This document shows positions 15,823 to 25,755 of a stretch of 32,068 bases of DNA, in pieces. The stretch comes from Thermoplasmatales archaeon SG8-52-3 (lineage in GTDB: Archaea; Thermoplasmatota; E2; DHVEG-1). Every line of letters starts with the position of its first letter. The first letter of the stretch is position 1. The DNA is taken from assembly GCA_001595915.1 (NCBI GenBank), contig LSSG01000005.1, forward strand, positions 1 through 32,068, in the 5' to 3' direction. The position numbers and the translations under genes are program-made. The notes under the pieces are model-generated. The model was not told where the DNA came from, did not search any database, and worked only from the letters and a program-made list of their open reading frames with translations.

Positions 15823-17085
15823 TTAACCAAGATCTTTTTTCGTTAAAATTTTTACAGATGTCGGTTTTTTTACAACATTTCCAAGTTTAATTCCTACAAT
15901 TTCAGATATGTTTTTACTACTTGCAATATCTAAAAGTCTTTGTGTAATTATCCCGTCAAATACTACTGAATATATATTATCACTTTTTTTAAGCGAGTCA
16001 GTGAGTTCTCTTACTGGAATCTTTTTAATCTCTTTATCATTATTATCAAAAAGTACTGCTTTTAAAGAACCTGAAATTTCATTAAGTATTTCGCCATATC
16101 TTTTCTGTTTATCTGTAATAATTTTCTCTTTTGTTTTATCCTTTTTAGATGTCTCAGTTTTCGGTTTTACCTCATTAATTTTTTCCTCAGGTTTCACTTT
16201 CTTTGGACTTTTATCTTGAAGTTCATCAATTTTTTCACGTCTTTTTTCAAATTTTATATCATACATTTCCGCATATTGTTCTGCAGGTATCTTGTTTTTT
16301 AGAGCTTTCATAATAAGTTTCTGAGGAATCTCTTCTACCTCACGAGTTGCAGGTGCACGAGCAACAAAATCAATATCAGCTGTTTGTAATAGTTCCTTTA
16401 ATATTAATTCACCACCTCTGTCACCATCAACAAAAGCAGTAGATATTCTTTCCTTTGTAAGACCTATAACAGTTTTTGGAATATTTGTTCCACCAACAGC
16501 TATTACATTTTTAATACCATACTTTAAAAGATTAAGTACGTCTCTTCTACCCTCTACAATAATTATTGCATCACTTTTTTCAATGTTTGGACCTGCTGGA
16601 CAATGATCTACACCAAAGTTTGAAATTTCCTCTACCTGAACGGCTTGTCTTACATTATCTGCTATACTTGCTCCTTCTACCTTTCCTTCTTCCATTACTT
16701 TGTTTAATAGTTCCTTTGCTCTCTCTATTACTTTTTTTCTTCTAACAACTCTTACATCTTCAACTTGGTCAGCAGTAATATTTGCCTTACAAGGACCAAC
16801 CCGATCAATACTTTCAAAAGCAGCAGCAAGAATTACTGTTTCAACCTTATCAAGTGAGGTTGGTAAAGTTATAACACCCTCACTTTTACCATTTTTTGAT
16901 TCAAGTTCAACTTCAATTCTTCCCACTCTAGCAGATCTTTGTAATTCTCTTAAATCTAATTCATCACCTAGAAGTCCTTCAGTCTGACCGAAAATAGCAC
17001 CTACAACATCAGACTTTTCAATGATACCATCAGCCTTAATATAAGCCTTAATCAAATATTTCGTTGTTGCTGGATCAATTACCAT
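15823..17085 (-). CDS. dnaG: Archaeal DnaG-type primase / exosome subunit
   Basis: A 420-residue archaeal DnaG with a central TOPRIM domain: IIIVEGRRDV carries the catalytic glutamate E178, followed by VIAVGGTNIPK and AFVDGDRGGE. The bacterial zinc-binding and helicase-binding domains are absent, as usual in archaea. In archaea this protein is mainly an RNA-exosome subunit that helps bind poly(A) RNA, with weak primase activity. After the TOPRIM part comes a charged, lysine- and glutamate-rich linker (about 285-330) and a small C-terminal domain. The ribosome site aaggtgat precedes ATG. A possible structured RNA lies just upstream. Confidence 0.95.
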   Translation of the reverse strand: MVIDPATTKYLIKAYIKADGIIEKSDVVGAIFGQTEGLLGDELDLRELQRSARVGRIEVELESKNGKSEGVITLPTSLDKVETVILAAAFESIDRVGPCKANITADQVEDVRVVRRKKVIERAKELLNKVMEEGKVEGASIADNVRQAVQVEEISNFGVDHCPAGPNIEKSDAIIIVEGRRDVLNLLKYGIKNVIAVGGTNIPKTVIGLTKERISTAFVDGDRGGELILKELLQTADIDFVARAPATREVEEIPQKLIMKALKNKIPAEQYAEMYDIKFEKRREKIDELQDKSPKKVKPEEKINEVKPKTETSKKDKTKEKIITDKQKRYGEILNEISGSLKAVLFDNNDKEIKKIPVRELTDSLKKSDNIYSVVFDGIITQRLLDIASSKNISEIVGIKLGNVVKKPTSVKILTKKDLG

Positions 17086-17111
17086 TAAACATCACCTTTG
17101 TAAATTTTACA

Positions 17112-17252
17112 TCGAAAAAGAGCACCTTTATCCGCTTTCTAGCAAATAATAGGTGGTGAATCCACACATTGCTTTTGCATATTAAATTGAAGACGAATTA
17201 AGCGGATGAACCTGAATTAATCTTAATTGATTAATGCACCATTCATGGTGCC
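17112..17252 (-). ncRNA. Candidate structured RNA or dnaG leader
   Basis: Several perfect inverted repeats nest in this otherwise empty 258-nt gap. The main stem pairs 17130-17137 with 17200-17207 (8 bp). Inside it are agcaa/ttgct (17141-17145, 17169-17173) and gtgg/ccac (17153-17156, 17162-17165). Two adjacent hairpins lie at 17216-17235 (7 bp) and 17236-17251 (7 bp). On the minus strand, a TATA-like tatataag at about 17274-17281 predicts a start near 17252, and ggtgctc followed by T5 closes the far end. The terminal ggtgc could also pair with the 5' gcacc, giving two exclusive folds. I recognise no known RNA family. The strand is inferred. Confidence 0.4.
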
Positions 17253-17343
17253 ATTTTCCAATTTTATTTTTCTCTTATATACATATATATTAGCTTTGCG
17301 CCATATTTAAATGTTATGCCGATATTCAGCTTAGGTGTTCTAC

Positions 17344-19479
17344 ATGAAGGAGAAAATATATATCGGTGTAGCCTGGCCATATGCAAATGGATCACTCCAT
17401 CTTGGTCATATCGCTGGTTGTTATCTACCTGCTGATATTTTTGCCAGATTTTGCAGAATGAAAGGTAAAGATGTTTTAATGGTTTCAGGTAGTGATGAAC
17501 ATGGAACACCAATTACAATATCTGCAGAAAATGAAAAAACGTCACCACAGGCAATTGTCGATAAGTTTAATAAGGAACATACCGAAAATATGAAAAAAAT
17601 GGGTATTTCATTTGACCTTTTTACCCGCACAACAACAGATAATCATTCAGAAGTAGTGCAAGATATCTTTCTGACTCTATATAAAAATAAGGATATATAT
17701 AAAAAAAGTGTTGATGCATTTTATTGTAATGATTGTAAGAAATATCTTCCTGATAGATATATCGAAGGTAAATGCCCACATTGTGCATCTGATAAAGCCA
17801 GAGGAGATCAATGCGATGAATGTGGAAAATTACTTGATCCTCAAGACCTTCAGGAAGTGAAATGTAAAATATGTGGGGGCACTCCAGAAATTAAAAACAG
17901 TGATCACCTATTCTTTGCTTTAAGCAAGTTTGAAAAAAAATTACTTGAGTGGATTAAGGATAAAAAACATTGGAAACCAAGTGTCTTGAAATTTACTGAA
18001 AATTGGTTGAAGGATGGACTAAAAGATAGAGCAATTACAAGGGATATAAATTGGGGTGTTAAGATTCCAATCGAAGGATTTGATGATAAACGAATCTATG
18101 TATGGTTTGACGCTGTAATTGGTTATCTTTCTGCAAGTAAAGAATGGTCAAAAAAACAAGGAAAACCTGATAAATGGGAAGAATGGTGGAAAAATCCTGA
18201 TTCAAAACACTACTATTTTCTTGCAAAAGATAATATTCCTTTTCATACTTTGATTTGGCCTTCAATTATTATGGGTTACAAAAAAGAATTGAATTTACCA
18301 TATGATATTCCTGCCAATGAGTACCTTCGTTTAAAAGGAGAACAGTTTTCAAAAAGTAGAGGAACAGCAGTATGGGTCCCTGATATTCTCGAAAAATTTG
18401 ATGTTGATTCAATTAGATACTATCTTTCAATTAATATGCCTGAAAATAAGGATACAAATTGGATGTGGGATGACTATATTGCAAAAAATAACGATGAACT
18501 TGTTGGAACCTATGGCAATTTTGTACATAGAGTTATTACTTTTACACACAAAAATTATGGCGAAATTCCAAAATTGGGTAAACTTGATAATTTGGATAAA
18601 GAAGCAATTAACAAAATTCAAGAAAAAGCTAAAGAGGTTGAGGCATCAATTCAGAATTGCAGTTTTAAACAAGGACTTAGAGCAGCAATGAATCTTGCGC
18701 AATTTGGAAATTATTATTTTGATCAGAAACAACCATGGAGTCTTGTTAAAAACGATAAAGAGGCATGTGCAACAGTTCTTCATATTTGTTTAAAAATTGT
18801 AAATGCTCTAGCTGTTATAATGAGTCCTTATTTACCATATTCCTCTGATAAGTTATGGGAAATCCTAGGTCATAAAGATTCTGTACATAATGGAAATTGG
18901 GAGTTGGCATTTGAAGATATAAAAGAAGGGGTTACTCTTGAAAAACCTATGCCATTGTTTAAAAAATTGGACTTAAAGGACTTTGCAATTGAAGAAGATA
19001 CGTTTTCAAAGCTTAATTTACGTGTTGCAAAGGTTATTGATGTAAGAGATCATCCGAATGCAGATTCCTTATATATGCTTCTAATTGATATTGGGAAACT
19101 CGGGAAAAGAGTAATAGTTGCAGGAATGAAACCATATTACTCAAAAGATGAAATGAAGGGCAAATCAATAGTTATTGTAACAAATCTCAAACCTGCTACA
19201 ATTAGAGGCGTTAAATCAAATGGAATGCTTCTTGCAGCTGATGACGGAAAAGGTGTTTGTTCACTACTAAATCCTGGTGATTCAGAGCCTGGTTCAGAGG
19301 TATATATTGAGGGAATTGCAAAGCAACCAGAAAAGATGTTGGAATTTGAGGACTTTAAAAAAGTAAATATGATTATAGATGACAATCAAAAAGCATCATA
19401 TAATGGAAAAACACTAAAGACTAAAAAGGGAGATATTATTTCAGATAAAAAAATAGGAAAAGGAGCAAAGATTTTATAA
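17344..19479 (+). CDS. metG: Methionyl-tRNA synthetase
   Basis: A class I tRNA synthetase of 711 residues. The HIGH box is HLGH (19-22) and the KMSKS loop is FSKS (335-338). The connective domain has two zinc knuckles, CNDC...CPHC and CDEC...CKIC. The C-terminal 110 residues (from FSKLNLRVAKVIDVRDHPNADSL) form the EMAP/Trbp111-type tRNA-binding domain fused to the enzyme; some archaea encode this separately. I start at ATG 17344 after aggtg; a GTG three codons upstream is also open. purC follows 16 bp downstream, in the same likely operon. Confidence 0.97.
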   Translation: MKEKIYIGVAWPYANGSLHLGHIAGCYLPADIFARFCRMKGKDVLMVSGSDEHGTPITISAENEKTSPQAIVDKFNKEHTENMKKMGISFDLFTRTTTDNHSEVVQDIFLTLYKNKDIYKKSVDAFYCNDCKKYLPDRYIEGKCPHCASDKARGDQCDECGKLLDPQDLQEVKCKICGGTPEIKNSDHLFFALSKFEKKLLEWIKDKKHWKPSVLKFTENWLKDGLKDRAITRDINWGVKIPIEGFDDKRIYVWFDAVIGYLSASKEWSKKQGKPDKWEEWWKNPDSKHYYFLAKDNIPFHTLIWPSIIMGYKKELNLPYDIPANEYLRLKGEQFSKSRGTAVWVPDILEKFDVDSIRYYLSINMPENKDTNWMWDDYIAKNNDELVGTYGNFVHRVITFTHKNYGEIPKLGKLDNLDKEAINKIQEKAKEVEASIQNCSFKQGLRAAMNLAQFGNYYFDQKQPWSLVKNDKEACATVLHICLKIVNALAVIMSPYLPYSSDKLWEILGHKDSVHNGNWELAFEDIKEGVTLEKPMPLFKKLDLKDFAIEEDTFSKLNLRVAKVIDVRDHPNADSLYMLLIDIGKLGKRVIVAGMKPYYSKDEMKGKSIVIVTNLKPATIRGVKSNGMLLAADDGKGVCSLLNPGDSEPGSEVYIEGIAKQPEKMLEFEDFKKVNMIIDDNQKASYNGKTLKTKKGDIISDKKIGKGAKIL

Positions 19480-19495
19480 TAAATGGGGAGATATT

Positions 19496-20383
19496 ATGAG
19501 CGTTGTAAGTGAAACTAAATTACCATTGAAGTCTTTTAAGAAGGGAAAGGTTAGAGATGTTTATGATGTAAATGATAAACTTCTATTAATTGTAACAGAC
19601 AGGATATCTGCTTTTGATTTTGTACTTCCTGAACCAATACCAAATAAAGGTATCTTTTTAACACAAATATCCAAGTTTTGGTTTGAATTCTTTAAGGATA
19701 CTGCTTTAAATCATGTTATATCAGCAGATATAAGTGAGTTTCCGGATGTTTTAAAACAACATAAAGAAATCCTAAATGGAAGAAGCATGCTTGTAAAAAA
19801 AGCAAAAGTCTTTCCCATTGAATGTATAGTTCGAGGATATCTATCAGGTTCTGCTTGGAAATCTTATCAAAAAGATGGTACTGTATGTGGAAAAAAACTT
19901 CCAGAAGGGCTGAAGGAGTCTGATAAATTTGAGGAACCTTTATTTACACCCTCCACAAAAGCTGAATCGGGTCACGATATTAATATTTCTTATGATGAAA
20001 TGGTAAGACTTATCGGTAAGGAAGATGCAGAAAAGATTAAAAATTTATCACTTGAATTGTACAAAAAAGGAGCAGAATATGCACTTGAAAAGGGTATAAT
20101 TATTGCAGATACCAAATTTGAGTTTGGTAAAATTGATGATAAAATAATTATTGTTGATGAATTACTTACTCCTGATTCATCAAGATTTTGGCCTGCAGAT
20201 AAATACGAATCTGGAAAGTCTCAACCAAGTTTTGATAAACAATATGTCAGAGATTACTTAAGTAGCACAGGTTGGGATAAGAATTCCAGTCCTCCAAATC
20301 TTCCTGATTATGTAATTGAAGAAACACAGAATAAATATAGAGAGGCTTACGAAAGACTTACAGGGGAAAAGTTTAAGTTTTAA
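19496..20383 (+). CDS. purC: SAICAR synthetase
   Basis: A 295-residue phosphoribosylaminoimidazole-succinocarboxamide synthase, the ATP- and aspartate-using step of purine synthesis. GKVRDVYD, VTDRISAFDFVLPEPIPNKG, IVRGYLSGSAWKSY, TPSTKAESGHD and DELLTPDSSRFW are all conserved. It is about 55 residues longer than the E. coli and common archaeal form (about 240) and has the extended C-terminus RDYLSSTGWDK...YREAYERLTG of the longer yeast/bacterial class, which hints at transfer from bacteria. ATG follows ggggag. It sits between metG (16 bp) and the phosphoesterase gene (18 bp). Confidence 0.96.
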   Translation: MSVVSETKLPLKSFKKGKVRDVYDVNDKLLLIVTDRISAFDFVLPEPIPNKGIFLTQISKFWFEFFKDTALNHVISADISEFPDVLKQHKEILNGRSMLVKKAKVFPIECIVRGYLSGSAWKSYQKDGTVCGKKLPEGLKESDKFEEPLFTPSTKAESGHDINISYDEMVRLIGKEDAEKIKNLSLELYKKGAEYALEKGIIIADTKFEFGKIDDKIIIVDELLTPDSSRFWPADKYESGKSQPSFDKQYVRDYLSSTGWDKNSSPPNLPDYVIEETQNKYREAYERLTGEKFKF

Positions 20384-20401
20384 AAGAATTATAATATTAT
20401 A

Positions 20402-21445
20402 ATGAAAAAATTTAATTTTCAATTATGTATTATAGTTCTTATCATATTTTTTATTTATTTTTCTTCTATAGCGATTGGTTTTTATGAAAAAATCGATAAA
20501 AAATTAATTCTTAAAAATGATGATGATTTTTATTTTGTCCATTTAACTGACACCCATATTAGACATAAATTATTTGATAAAAATGAAAATACAAGAAACA
20601 TTTTATCATCAGTTGTAAATCATGTAATTTCTTTTGATAAAAAACCTGCATTTATTGTAATTACTGGTGATTTAACAGAGTGGGGGGGGAACATGTTTAC
20701 TGGTGCTTTAAACTGTATTGCTTTTGCTAATTGCTTTTATGAATTAGACGGACAATTATATGCTGATGAGAATTTTTCAATTCCAGTATACACAACTCCT
20801 GGAAATCATGAATATATGATCACTCAAAGTTTAAAAAACTACCATAAATTTATAGATAAAAAACATGCTGATGAAAACGATAGATATGTTATTTCTTATG
20901 AAAATTTAAGTTTATTTTTTATGAACTCAGGTCCAAATTATTTTCTAAATCCATTAACCTTAATTGATGTTTGTGGAGTAGGTTTATACAATTGTGATAT
21001 TGAATGGCTAGAAGATAATCTTAAAAATACTACCCAAAAAAAGGTTGTTTTAATGCATCATCCTGCTGTAAATAAACCTAACAAATATGGTTTTATTGGT
21101 GGTGTATTTATTAAAAATAGAGAAAATTTTATCAATTTGTGTGACAACTATAATGCAGAACTTGTTTTAGCAGGTCACACACATCATGCAGTAATTTATG
21201 ATAAAAATCAAACATTATTGGATGAGTTTCCATTAAATTGCAGTTTGTATCCAACTCTATATGTACAATCTGATGATTGTAAAAGAGCAATTCATTATAG
21301 AAATATATCAATTATCGGAGATGATATTTGGGTAGAGGAATCAGTGGAATTGAGTTTAGATATGTTTGATTTAAAAAATGCTAAAAATAATGAATATATC
21401 TTTTCAGATATACAAAAATATATATTATCCTTCAACGACCGGTGA
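20402..21445 (+). CDS. Exported calcineurin-like metallophosphoesterase
   Basis: A 347-residue protein with one N-terminal hydrophobic segment (about 7-27) that is a signal peptide or membrane anchor. It is followed by the complete set of two-metal phosphoesterase motifs: DTHIRH, GDLTEWGGN, GNHE, LMHHPAV and GHTHHA. The metal site should be intact. The substrate is unknown; an extracytoplasmic nucleotide or phospholipid phosphoester is plausible. A run of eight G (20682-20689), odd in this A+T-rich DNA, encodes WGG after GDLTE. The ATG has no clear ribosome site. It is probably the tail of the metG-purC operon, and its 3' end overlaps convergent nadE by 21 bp. Confidence 0.88.
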   Translation: MKKFNFQLCIIVLIIFFIYFSSIAIGFYEKIDKKLILKNDDDFYFVHLTDTHIRHKLFDKNENTRNILSSVVNHVISFDKKPAFIVITGDLTEWGGNMFTGALNCIAFANCFYELDGQLYADENFSIPVYTTPGNHEYMITQSLKNYHKFIDKKHADENDRYVISYENLSLFFMNSGPNYFLNPLTLIDVCGVGLYNCDIEWLEDNLKNTTQKKVVLMHHPAVNKPNKYGFIGGVFIKNRENFINLCDNYNAELVLAGHTHHAVIYDKNQTLLDEFPLNCSLYPTLYVQSDDCKRAIHYRNISIIGDDIWVEESVELSLDMFDLKNAKNNEYIFSDIQKYILSFNDR

Positions 21446-22258
21446 ACGCCAATCATAACCAGGAGTTCTAATACCAACCTTAGGAATTAATGGAGCCCTA
21501 CTTTTATGCTGATTTTTAATTCTCATTTTTTTAATTCGCAATACCTCGTTTTTTTTGACTCCAGTACTCAGTGAAATTTCACTTATGTCTATCTTTTTTT
21601 CTAGACATGCAAGAATCTTATCAAGTTGTTCATAAAAAATTTTTAATTCTCCTTCATCAGTTTGTCCATGCCATAATCCTCCACTAGGTGATTTAGAAAT
21701 AACACTTTTTGGAATTTTAAGATATTTAGCAATCTCCCAAATTTGTGTTTTATAGATATCTCCAAGTGGCATGATATCAACACCCCCATCACCGTATTTC
21801 GTAAAGTAACCGACCAATATCTCAGATTTATTTGAGGTACCGCAAACAAGACTACTTTTCATATTTGCATATTCAAAAAGAAGAATCATTCTTGTTCTAG
21901 CTTTAATATTTGCAAGTGCAAATCTATCAGGCTTAATAACAGAATTTTTAGAAATAGTCTTTACAACATCAGATATATCCTTTTTTTCACAATATAGGTC
22001 AAAATTCTTTATAATAATATCAATATCTTTTCTATCTTTTTCAGGTGTTGTTTCATCAGGTAGATACAGACAAAAAACATTTTTCTTACCAAGTGAGTCC
22101 CTACATAATATTGCAGTTACCGCTGAATCAATACCCCCAGACAAACCTAAAACTACACTTTTTACACCAGAATTTTTTACATATGTTTTAATAAAATCTT
22201 TAATAATTGTTGTAACTTCTTTTGGATCAATTGATAAATCAATATCCAATCTTACCAC
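21425..22258 (-). CDS. nadE: NH3-dependent NAD+ synthetase
   Basis: A 277-residue ATP pyrophosphatase-fold enzyme that amidates nicotinic acid adenine dinucleotide with ammonia. The PP-loop SGGIDS is at 40-45, and VCGTSNKSEILVGYFTKYGDGGVDIMPLGDIYKTQIWEIAKYL and the SPSGGLW loop are typical. No glutaminase domain is present, so free ammonia is the donor. The given start is a GTG at 22258; a TTG three codons later (22249) has the better-spaced ggtggt, so the exact start is uncertain. It lies 11 bp after the fumarase beta gene and probably belongs to that operon. Confidence 0.94.
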   Translation of the reverse strand: MVRLDIDLSIDPKEVTTIIKDFIKTYVKNSGVKSVVLGLSGGIDSAVTAILCRDSLGKKNVFCLYLPDETTPEKDRKDIDIIIKNFDLYCEKKDISDVVKTISKNSVIKPDRFALANIKARTRMILLFEYANMKSSLVCGTSNKSEILVGYFTKYGDGGVDIMPLGDIYKTQIWEIAKYLKIPKSVISKSPSGGLWHGQTDEGELKIFYEQLDKILACLEKKIDISEISLSTGVKKNEVLRIKKMRIKNQHKSRAPLIPKVGIRTPGYDWRSPVVEG

Positions 22259-22269
22259 CTAATTAATAA

Positions 22270-22818
22270 TTATTTCCTAAGTTCTTTATATATGGATTTA
22301 CCGTGTGAATCAATTGCTACAACAAGTGGCCCAAATTCTTTTACCTTAAATATCCATGCAGCTTCAGGCATTCCAAGTTCCTCGAGCCAGTAAACTCCTA
22401 AAACCTCTTCAACTTTATCTGCAGCAAGAGCTCCTGCTCCTCCAGTATATGCAGTATAAACTCCAGTAAACTTTTGGAGTGCTTTTTCAGTCCTTTCACC
22501 CATTCCTCCTTTCCCAATTATAATGTTAACGCCAAAATTCTCAATGAATTTATCCTCAAAAATCTCCATACGGCTACTCGTGGTCGGACCTGCTGAAACA
22601 ACCTGCCATTTACCTTTCTCTTTTTTCATTAAAGGACCACAATGAAACAATGCCATTTCAGATGGATCAAATGGCAGGGCATTTTTTCCTTTCTCAAGCA
22701 TCATATGATGAGCTTCATCCCTAGCAGTAAATATCTTACCAGTTACATAAATAATATCACCCATTTTCAATTTATTAATTTCATTTTTACTTGCTGGTAA
22801 ATTGAGATGGTAATCCAT
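22270..22818 (-). CDS. fumB: Fumarate hydratase class I, beta subunit
   Basis: The 182-residue C-terminal part of a two-subunit iron-sulfur fumarase, which reversibly hydrates fumarate to malate. GDIIYVTGKIFTARDEAHH, the SAGPTTSSRME loop and the IGKGGMG motif are conserved, and the KEFGPLVVAID segment near the end is characteristic. A tartrate dehydratase is the main alternative in this family. It starts directly after the alpha-subunit stop, with ggaggtg inside the end of the alpha gene as ribosome site. The split alpha/beta form is usual in archaea and anaerobes. Confidence 0.94.
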   Translation of the reverse strand: MDYHLNLPASKNEINKLKMGDIIYVTGKIFTARDEAHHMMLEKGKNALPFDPSEMALFHCGPLMKKEKGKWQVVSAGPTTSSRMEIFEDKFIENFGVNIIIGKGGMGERTEKALQKFTGVYTAYTGGAGALAADKVEEVLGVYWLEELGMPEAAWIFKVKEFGPLVVAIDSHGKSIYKELRK

Positions 22819-23679
22819 TTATTTCACCTCCCAGCTGCCATCAGAATGTATAACCATTTGTGCTCTTCTATCTGCCCAACATTGAACAGCGATTCCAACA
22901 GGCAGGCTTGCTGGATGTCTATGTGCTTTTTCTATATGAACATCTAATACTGTTGTTTTTCCACCAAGCCCCATAGGACCGATACCGCTATCATTAATTC
23001 TTTTAATCAATTCCTCTTCAATTTCTGCAATCTCTTTATTTTTATGTCTTTCTCCAACTGATCTTAACAGGGCTTTTTTACCAAGTTTTAATGAGAGATC
23101 TGCTCCTCCACCAATTCCAACACCAACAACAGTTGGTGGACAAGGGTTACCAGCTGCTTTTATCATCTCCTCAACAATAAAGTTCTTAACACCCTCTATA
23201 CCAACTCCAGGTTTAAGCATTCCAAGTTTACTCATATTTTCACTGCCTCCGCCTTTTGGAAATGCAGTAATAAAAACATCACTTCCCTCAATAAATTCCC
23301 AAGTTATATATGGAATTTGATCTCCAGTATTATCTTTATGATTTTCACCCGTAAATGGATCTACTGTGTTAGGGCGAAGGGGGATTTCTTTTGTAGCTTT
23401 CTTAACAGCATCATTAATTAAATTCTTTAAACTACTAATTTCAGGAAAATCTACTCCAATCTTTACAAAAAAAGTCTGAATACCTGTGTCTTGACACATA
23501 GGGCGTTTTGTTTTTTTTGCAAGATCAATATTTGTTAGAATTGCTTCAATTTGAGTTTTAGCAATACCCTCTTCAATTTTAAGAGCCTTTTCAAGAGCAT
23601 TTATTACATCTTTTGGTAGATCAGTTTCTGCCTTTTTTATTAGTTCTATTAAACCATTTTTTATATCTTCGAAATCCAT
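22819..23679 (-). CDS. fumA: Fumarate hydratase class I, alpha subunit
   Basis: The 286-residue N-terminal catalytic part of class I fumarase, holding the oxygen-sensitive 4Fe-4S cluster. The cluster cysteines are C62 in PMCQDTG, C180 in GNPCPPTVVG and C267 in VQCWADRR. GVGIGGGADL and GPMGLGGKTTVLDVHIE are further signatures. It is the first gene of fumA-fumB-nadE, with the ribosome site aggaag before its ATG and 100 nt of upstream DNA that could hold its promoter. Together with aconitase and ATP-citrate lyase it supplies TCA-type steps. Confidence 0.95.
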   Translation of the reverse strand: MDFEDIKNGLIELIKKAETDLPKDVINALEKALKIEEGIAKTQIEAILTNIDLAKKTKRPMCQDTGIQTFFVKIGVDFPEISSLKNLINDAVKKATKEIPLRPNTVDPFTGENHKDNTGDQIPYITWEFIEGSDVFITAFPKGGGSENMSKLGMLKPGVGIEGVKNFIVEEMIKAAGNPCPPTVVGVGIGGGADLSLKLGKKALLRSVGERHKNKEIAEIEEELIKRINDSGIGPMGLGGKTTVLDVHIEKAHRHPASLPVGIAVQCWADRRAQMVIHSDGSWEVK

Positions 23680-23770
23680 TTTTTCACTCTTCCTACCAAT
23701 TAAAAATCAAGTTGTTCCTCCCTATAATTCTGCGACTAGAACAATTAAGCATTATTTAACAGTTATTAAG

Positions 23771-23778
23771 AAAAAAAA
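23771..23778 (-). terminator. T8 terminator after acs
   Basis: The minus strand has eight T in a row just past the acs stop codon, separating it from the fumarase operon. Confidence 0.45.
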
Positions 23779-23780
23779 TT

Positions 23781-25736
23781 CTATTTTGCTTTACCAATTT
23801 CCTCAACTGCTTCAGGATTTGCAAGTGTTGAAATATCTCCAACTTCCTTACCGAGAGCTTTTGACCTGATTACCCGTCTCATAATTTTACCACTTCTTGT
23901 TTTTGGTACGTCATTAACAAACCAAATTTCATCAGGACGAGCTATCTTTCCCATCTCCTTTCCAACATGCTCACTAAGCTCCTTTCTTAATTGATCGCTT
24001 GGTGAAATATCCTTTTTAAGTACTACATAAGAGGTGATTGATTCACCTTTTAACGAATGAGGTTTACCAATTACTGCTGCTTCTGCAACAAAAGGATGAC
24101 TGACAAGAGCAGATTCCACCTCTGAGTTACCAATCCTATGACCAGATACATTAAGAACGTCATCTGCTCTACCCTGAATCCAGAAGAATCCATCGGTATC
24201 AATACGAGTTACATCTCCAGCTAAATATAGGCCGTTAAATTTACTCCAATAAGTTTCTTTGTACCTTCCAGGATTTTTATAAATACCTCGAAGCATTCCG
24301 GGCCAGGGATGAGTCAATACCAAATTTCCACCTGCATTTTTTACAGGTTCACCTTTTTCATTTACTACATCTGCAGAAATTCCAGGTAATGCTTGGGTTG
24401 CAGAGCCGGGTTTCAAAGGTGTGATAGGTAATGGTGAAAGCATAAAATGACCAGTTTCTGTTTGCCACCAGGTATCCATAATTTGACATTTCTCGTTTCC
24501 AATATTTTTATAATACCACATCCAAGCTTCAGGATTAATTGGTTCACCAACGGACCCAAGAATTCTTAATGTTGAGAGGTCATGTTTTTTTACCCATTCT
24601 TCCCCATATTTCATAAAAAGTCTAATACTGGTAGGAGAAGTATAAAGTTGGGTTACATTGTATTTTTCTATAATTTCCCACCAACGATCAGGTTGAGGAT
24701 AGTTTGGAGCGCCTTCATATAAAACTGATGTTGCACCTAGAATCAAAGGTGCATAAACAATATATGAATGTCCTGTAATCCAACCAATATCTGCAGCACA
24801 CCACCAAATATCCTCATCCTTAGTATCAAAAACCCATTTCAGAGTATAAGCAGTACCAACTGCGTAACCTCCATGAGCATGAATTATACCTTTAGGTTTA
24901 CCTGTTGTTCCAGAGGTATATAAGAAAAACAAATGATCATTTGCATCAAGTTTTTCGGTTTCACATATCTTTGGTGAATCAAAAACTAAATCATGCCACC
25001 ATACATCACGACCAGCAGTCCATGGTACACCATCACCTGTTCTTTTACAAACAATAACAGTTTTAACACTTGGAGCTTCCTCAAGAGCTACATCAGCTTG
25101 ATCTTTAAGATAAACTTTTCTTCCTCTTCTCCAAAATCCATCACAAGTAATAACAACTTTTGCCTTACAATCATTAATCCTGTCTCTAAATGCAAGAGCA
25201 CTGAAACCTGAAAATACAACAGAGTGAATTGCACCAATCTTTGCACATGCAAGCATCGCGATTGGTAATTCAGGTATCATCGGAAGATAAATTCCTACAC
25301 GATCGCCTTTTTTCACGCCAATCTTTTTTAAAGCACATGCAAGCTTGTTCACTTCTATATAAAGGTCATTATATGTATACTTTTTAACATCTCCAGGTTC
25401 GCCCTCAAAAATATATGCAACCTTATTTTTACGCCAACTATTTACATGTTTATCTAATGCATCATGAACAATGTTATATTTTGCTCCGATAAACCATTTA
25501 ACCCAAGGAGCATCCCATTCAACAACTTTATCAAAAGGTTTATACCACTCGACAAGCTCTTTTGAAATCTCTTTCCAGAACCATTCCCAATCTTGCGCTT
25601 TTTTATGCAATTCTTCAAGATTGTCGATTCCATGCTTATCCATCCATTGTTTTACATTTGTTTGATTTACAAAGTCTTCTTTAGGTTTAAAAACTCGTTT
25701 TTCATCAAGTAAAACTGAAATATCTTCTTCAACCAT
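23781..25736 (-). CDS. acs: Acetyl-CoA synthetase, AMP-forming
   Basis: A 651-residue member of the Acs family, which makes acetyl-CoA from acetate, ATP and CoA. The P-loop [10 protein letters not shown] is at 274-283, [14 protein letters not shown] is the acetate-pocket and adenylation motif (W for small acyl groups), and K617 in [10 protein letters not shown] is the lysine that protein acetylation inactivates in bacterial and some archaeal Acs. Length and motifs are normal. Many archaea use ADP-forming enzymes instead, so this one suggests acetate scavenging. It follows the unknown 231-residue gene by 19 bp, likely in one operon. Confidence 0.95.
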   Translation of the reverse strand: MVEEDISVLLDEKRVFKPKEDFVNQTNVKQWMDKHGIDNLEELHKKAQDWEWFWKEISKELVEWYKPFDKVVEWDAPWVKWFIGAKYNIVHDALDKHVNSWRKNKVAYIFEGEPGDVKKYTYNDLYIEVNKLACALKKIGVKKGDRVGIYLPMIPELPIAMLACAKIGAIHSVVFSGFSALAFRDRINDCKAKVVITCDGFWRRGRKVYLKDQADVALEEAPSVKTVIVCKRTGDGVPWTAGRDVWWHDLVFDSPKICETEKLDANDHLFFLYTSGTTGKPKGIIHAHGGYAVGTAYTLKWVFDTKDEDIWWCAADIGWITGHSYIVYAPLILGATSVLYEGAPNYPQPDRWWEIIEKYNVTQLYTSPTSIRLFMKYGEEWVKKHDLSTLRILGSVGEPINPEAWMWYYKNIGNEKCQIMDTWWQTETGHFMLSPLPITPLKPGSATQALPGISADVVNEKGEPVKNAGGNLVLTHPWPGMLRGIYKNPGRYKETYWSKFNGLYLAGDVTRIDTDGFFWIQGRADDVLNVSGHRIGNSEVESALVSHPFVAEAAVIGKPHSLKGESITSYVVLKKDISPSDQLRKELSEHVGKEMGKIARPDEIWFVNDVPKTRSGKIMRRVIRSKALGKEVGDISTLANPEAVEEIGKAK

Positions 25737-25755
25737 ATTTACTCATTCCTAATCT

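Noticed and set aside
17112-17252. tRNA, 5S rRNA or signal recognition particle RNA for the structured region
   Set aside because: No T-loop GTTC-type arm, acceptor stem or CCA, no 5S consensus and no SRP helix 8 loop could be found on either strand.
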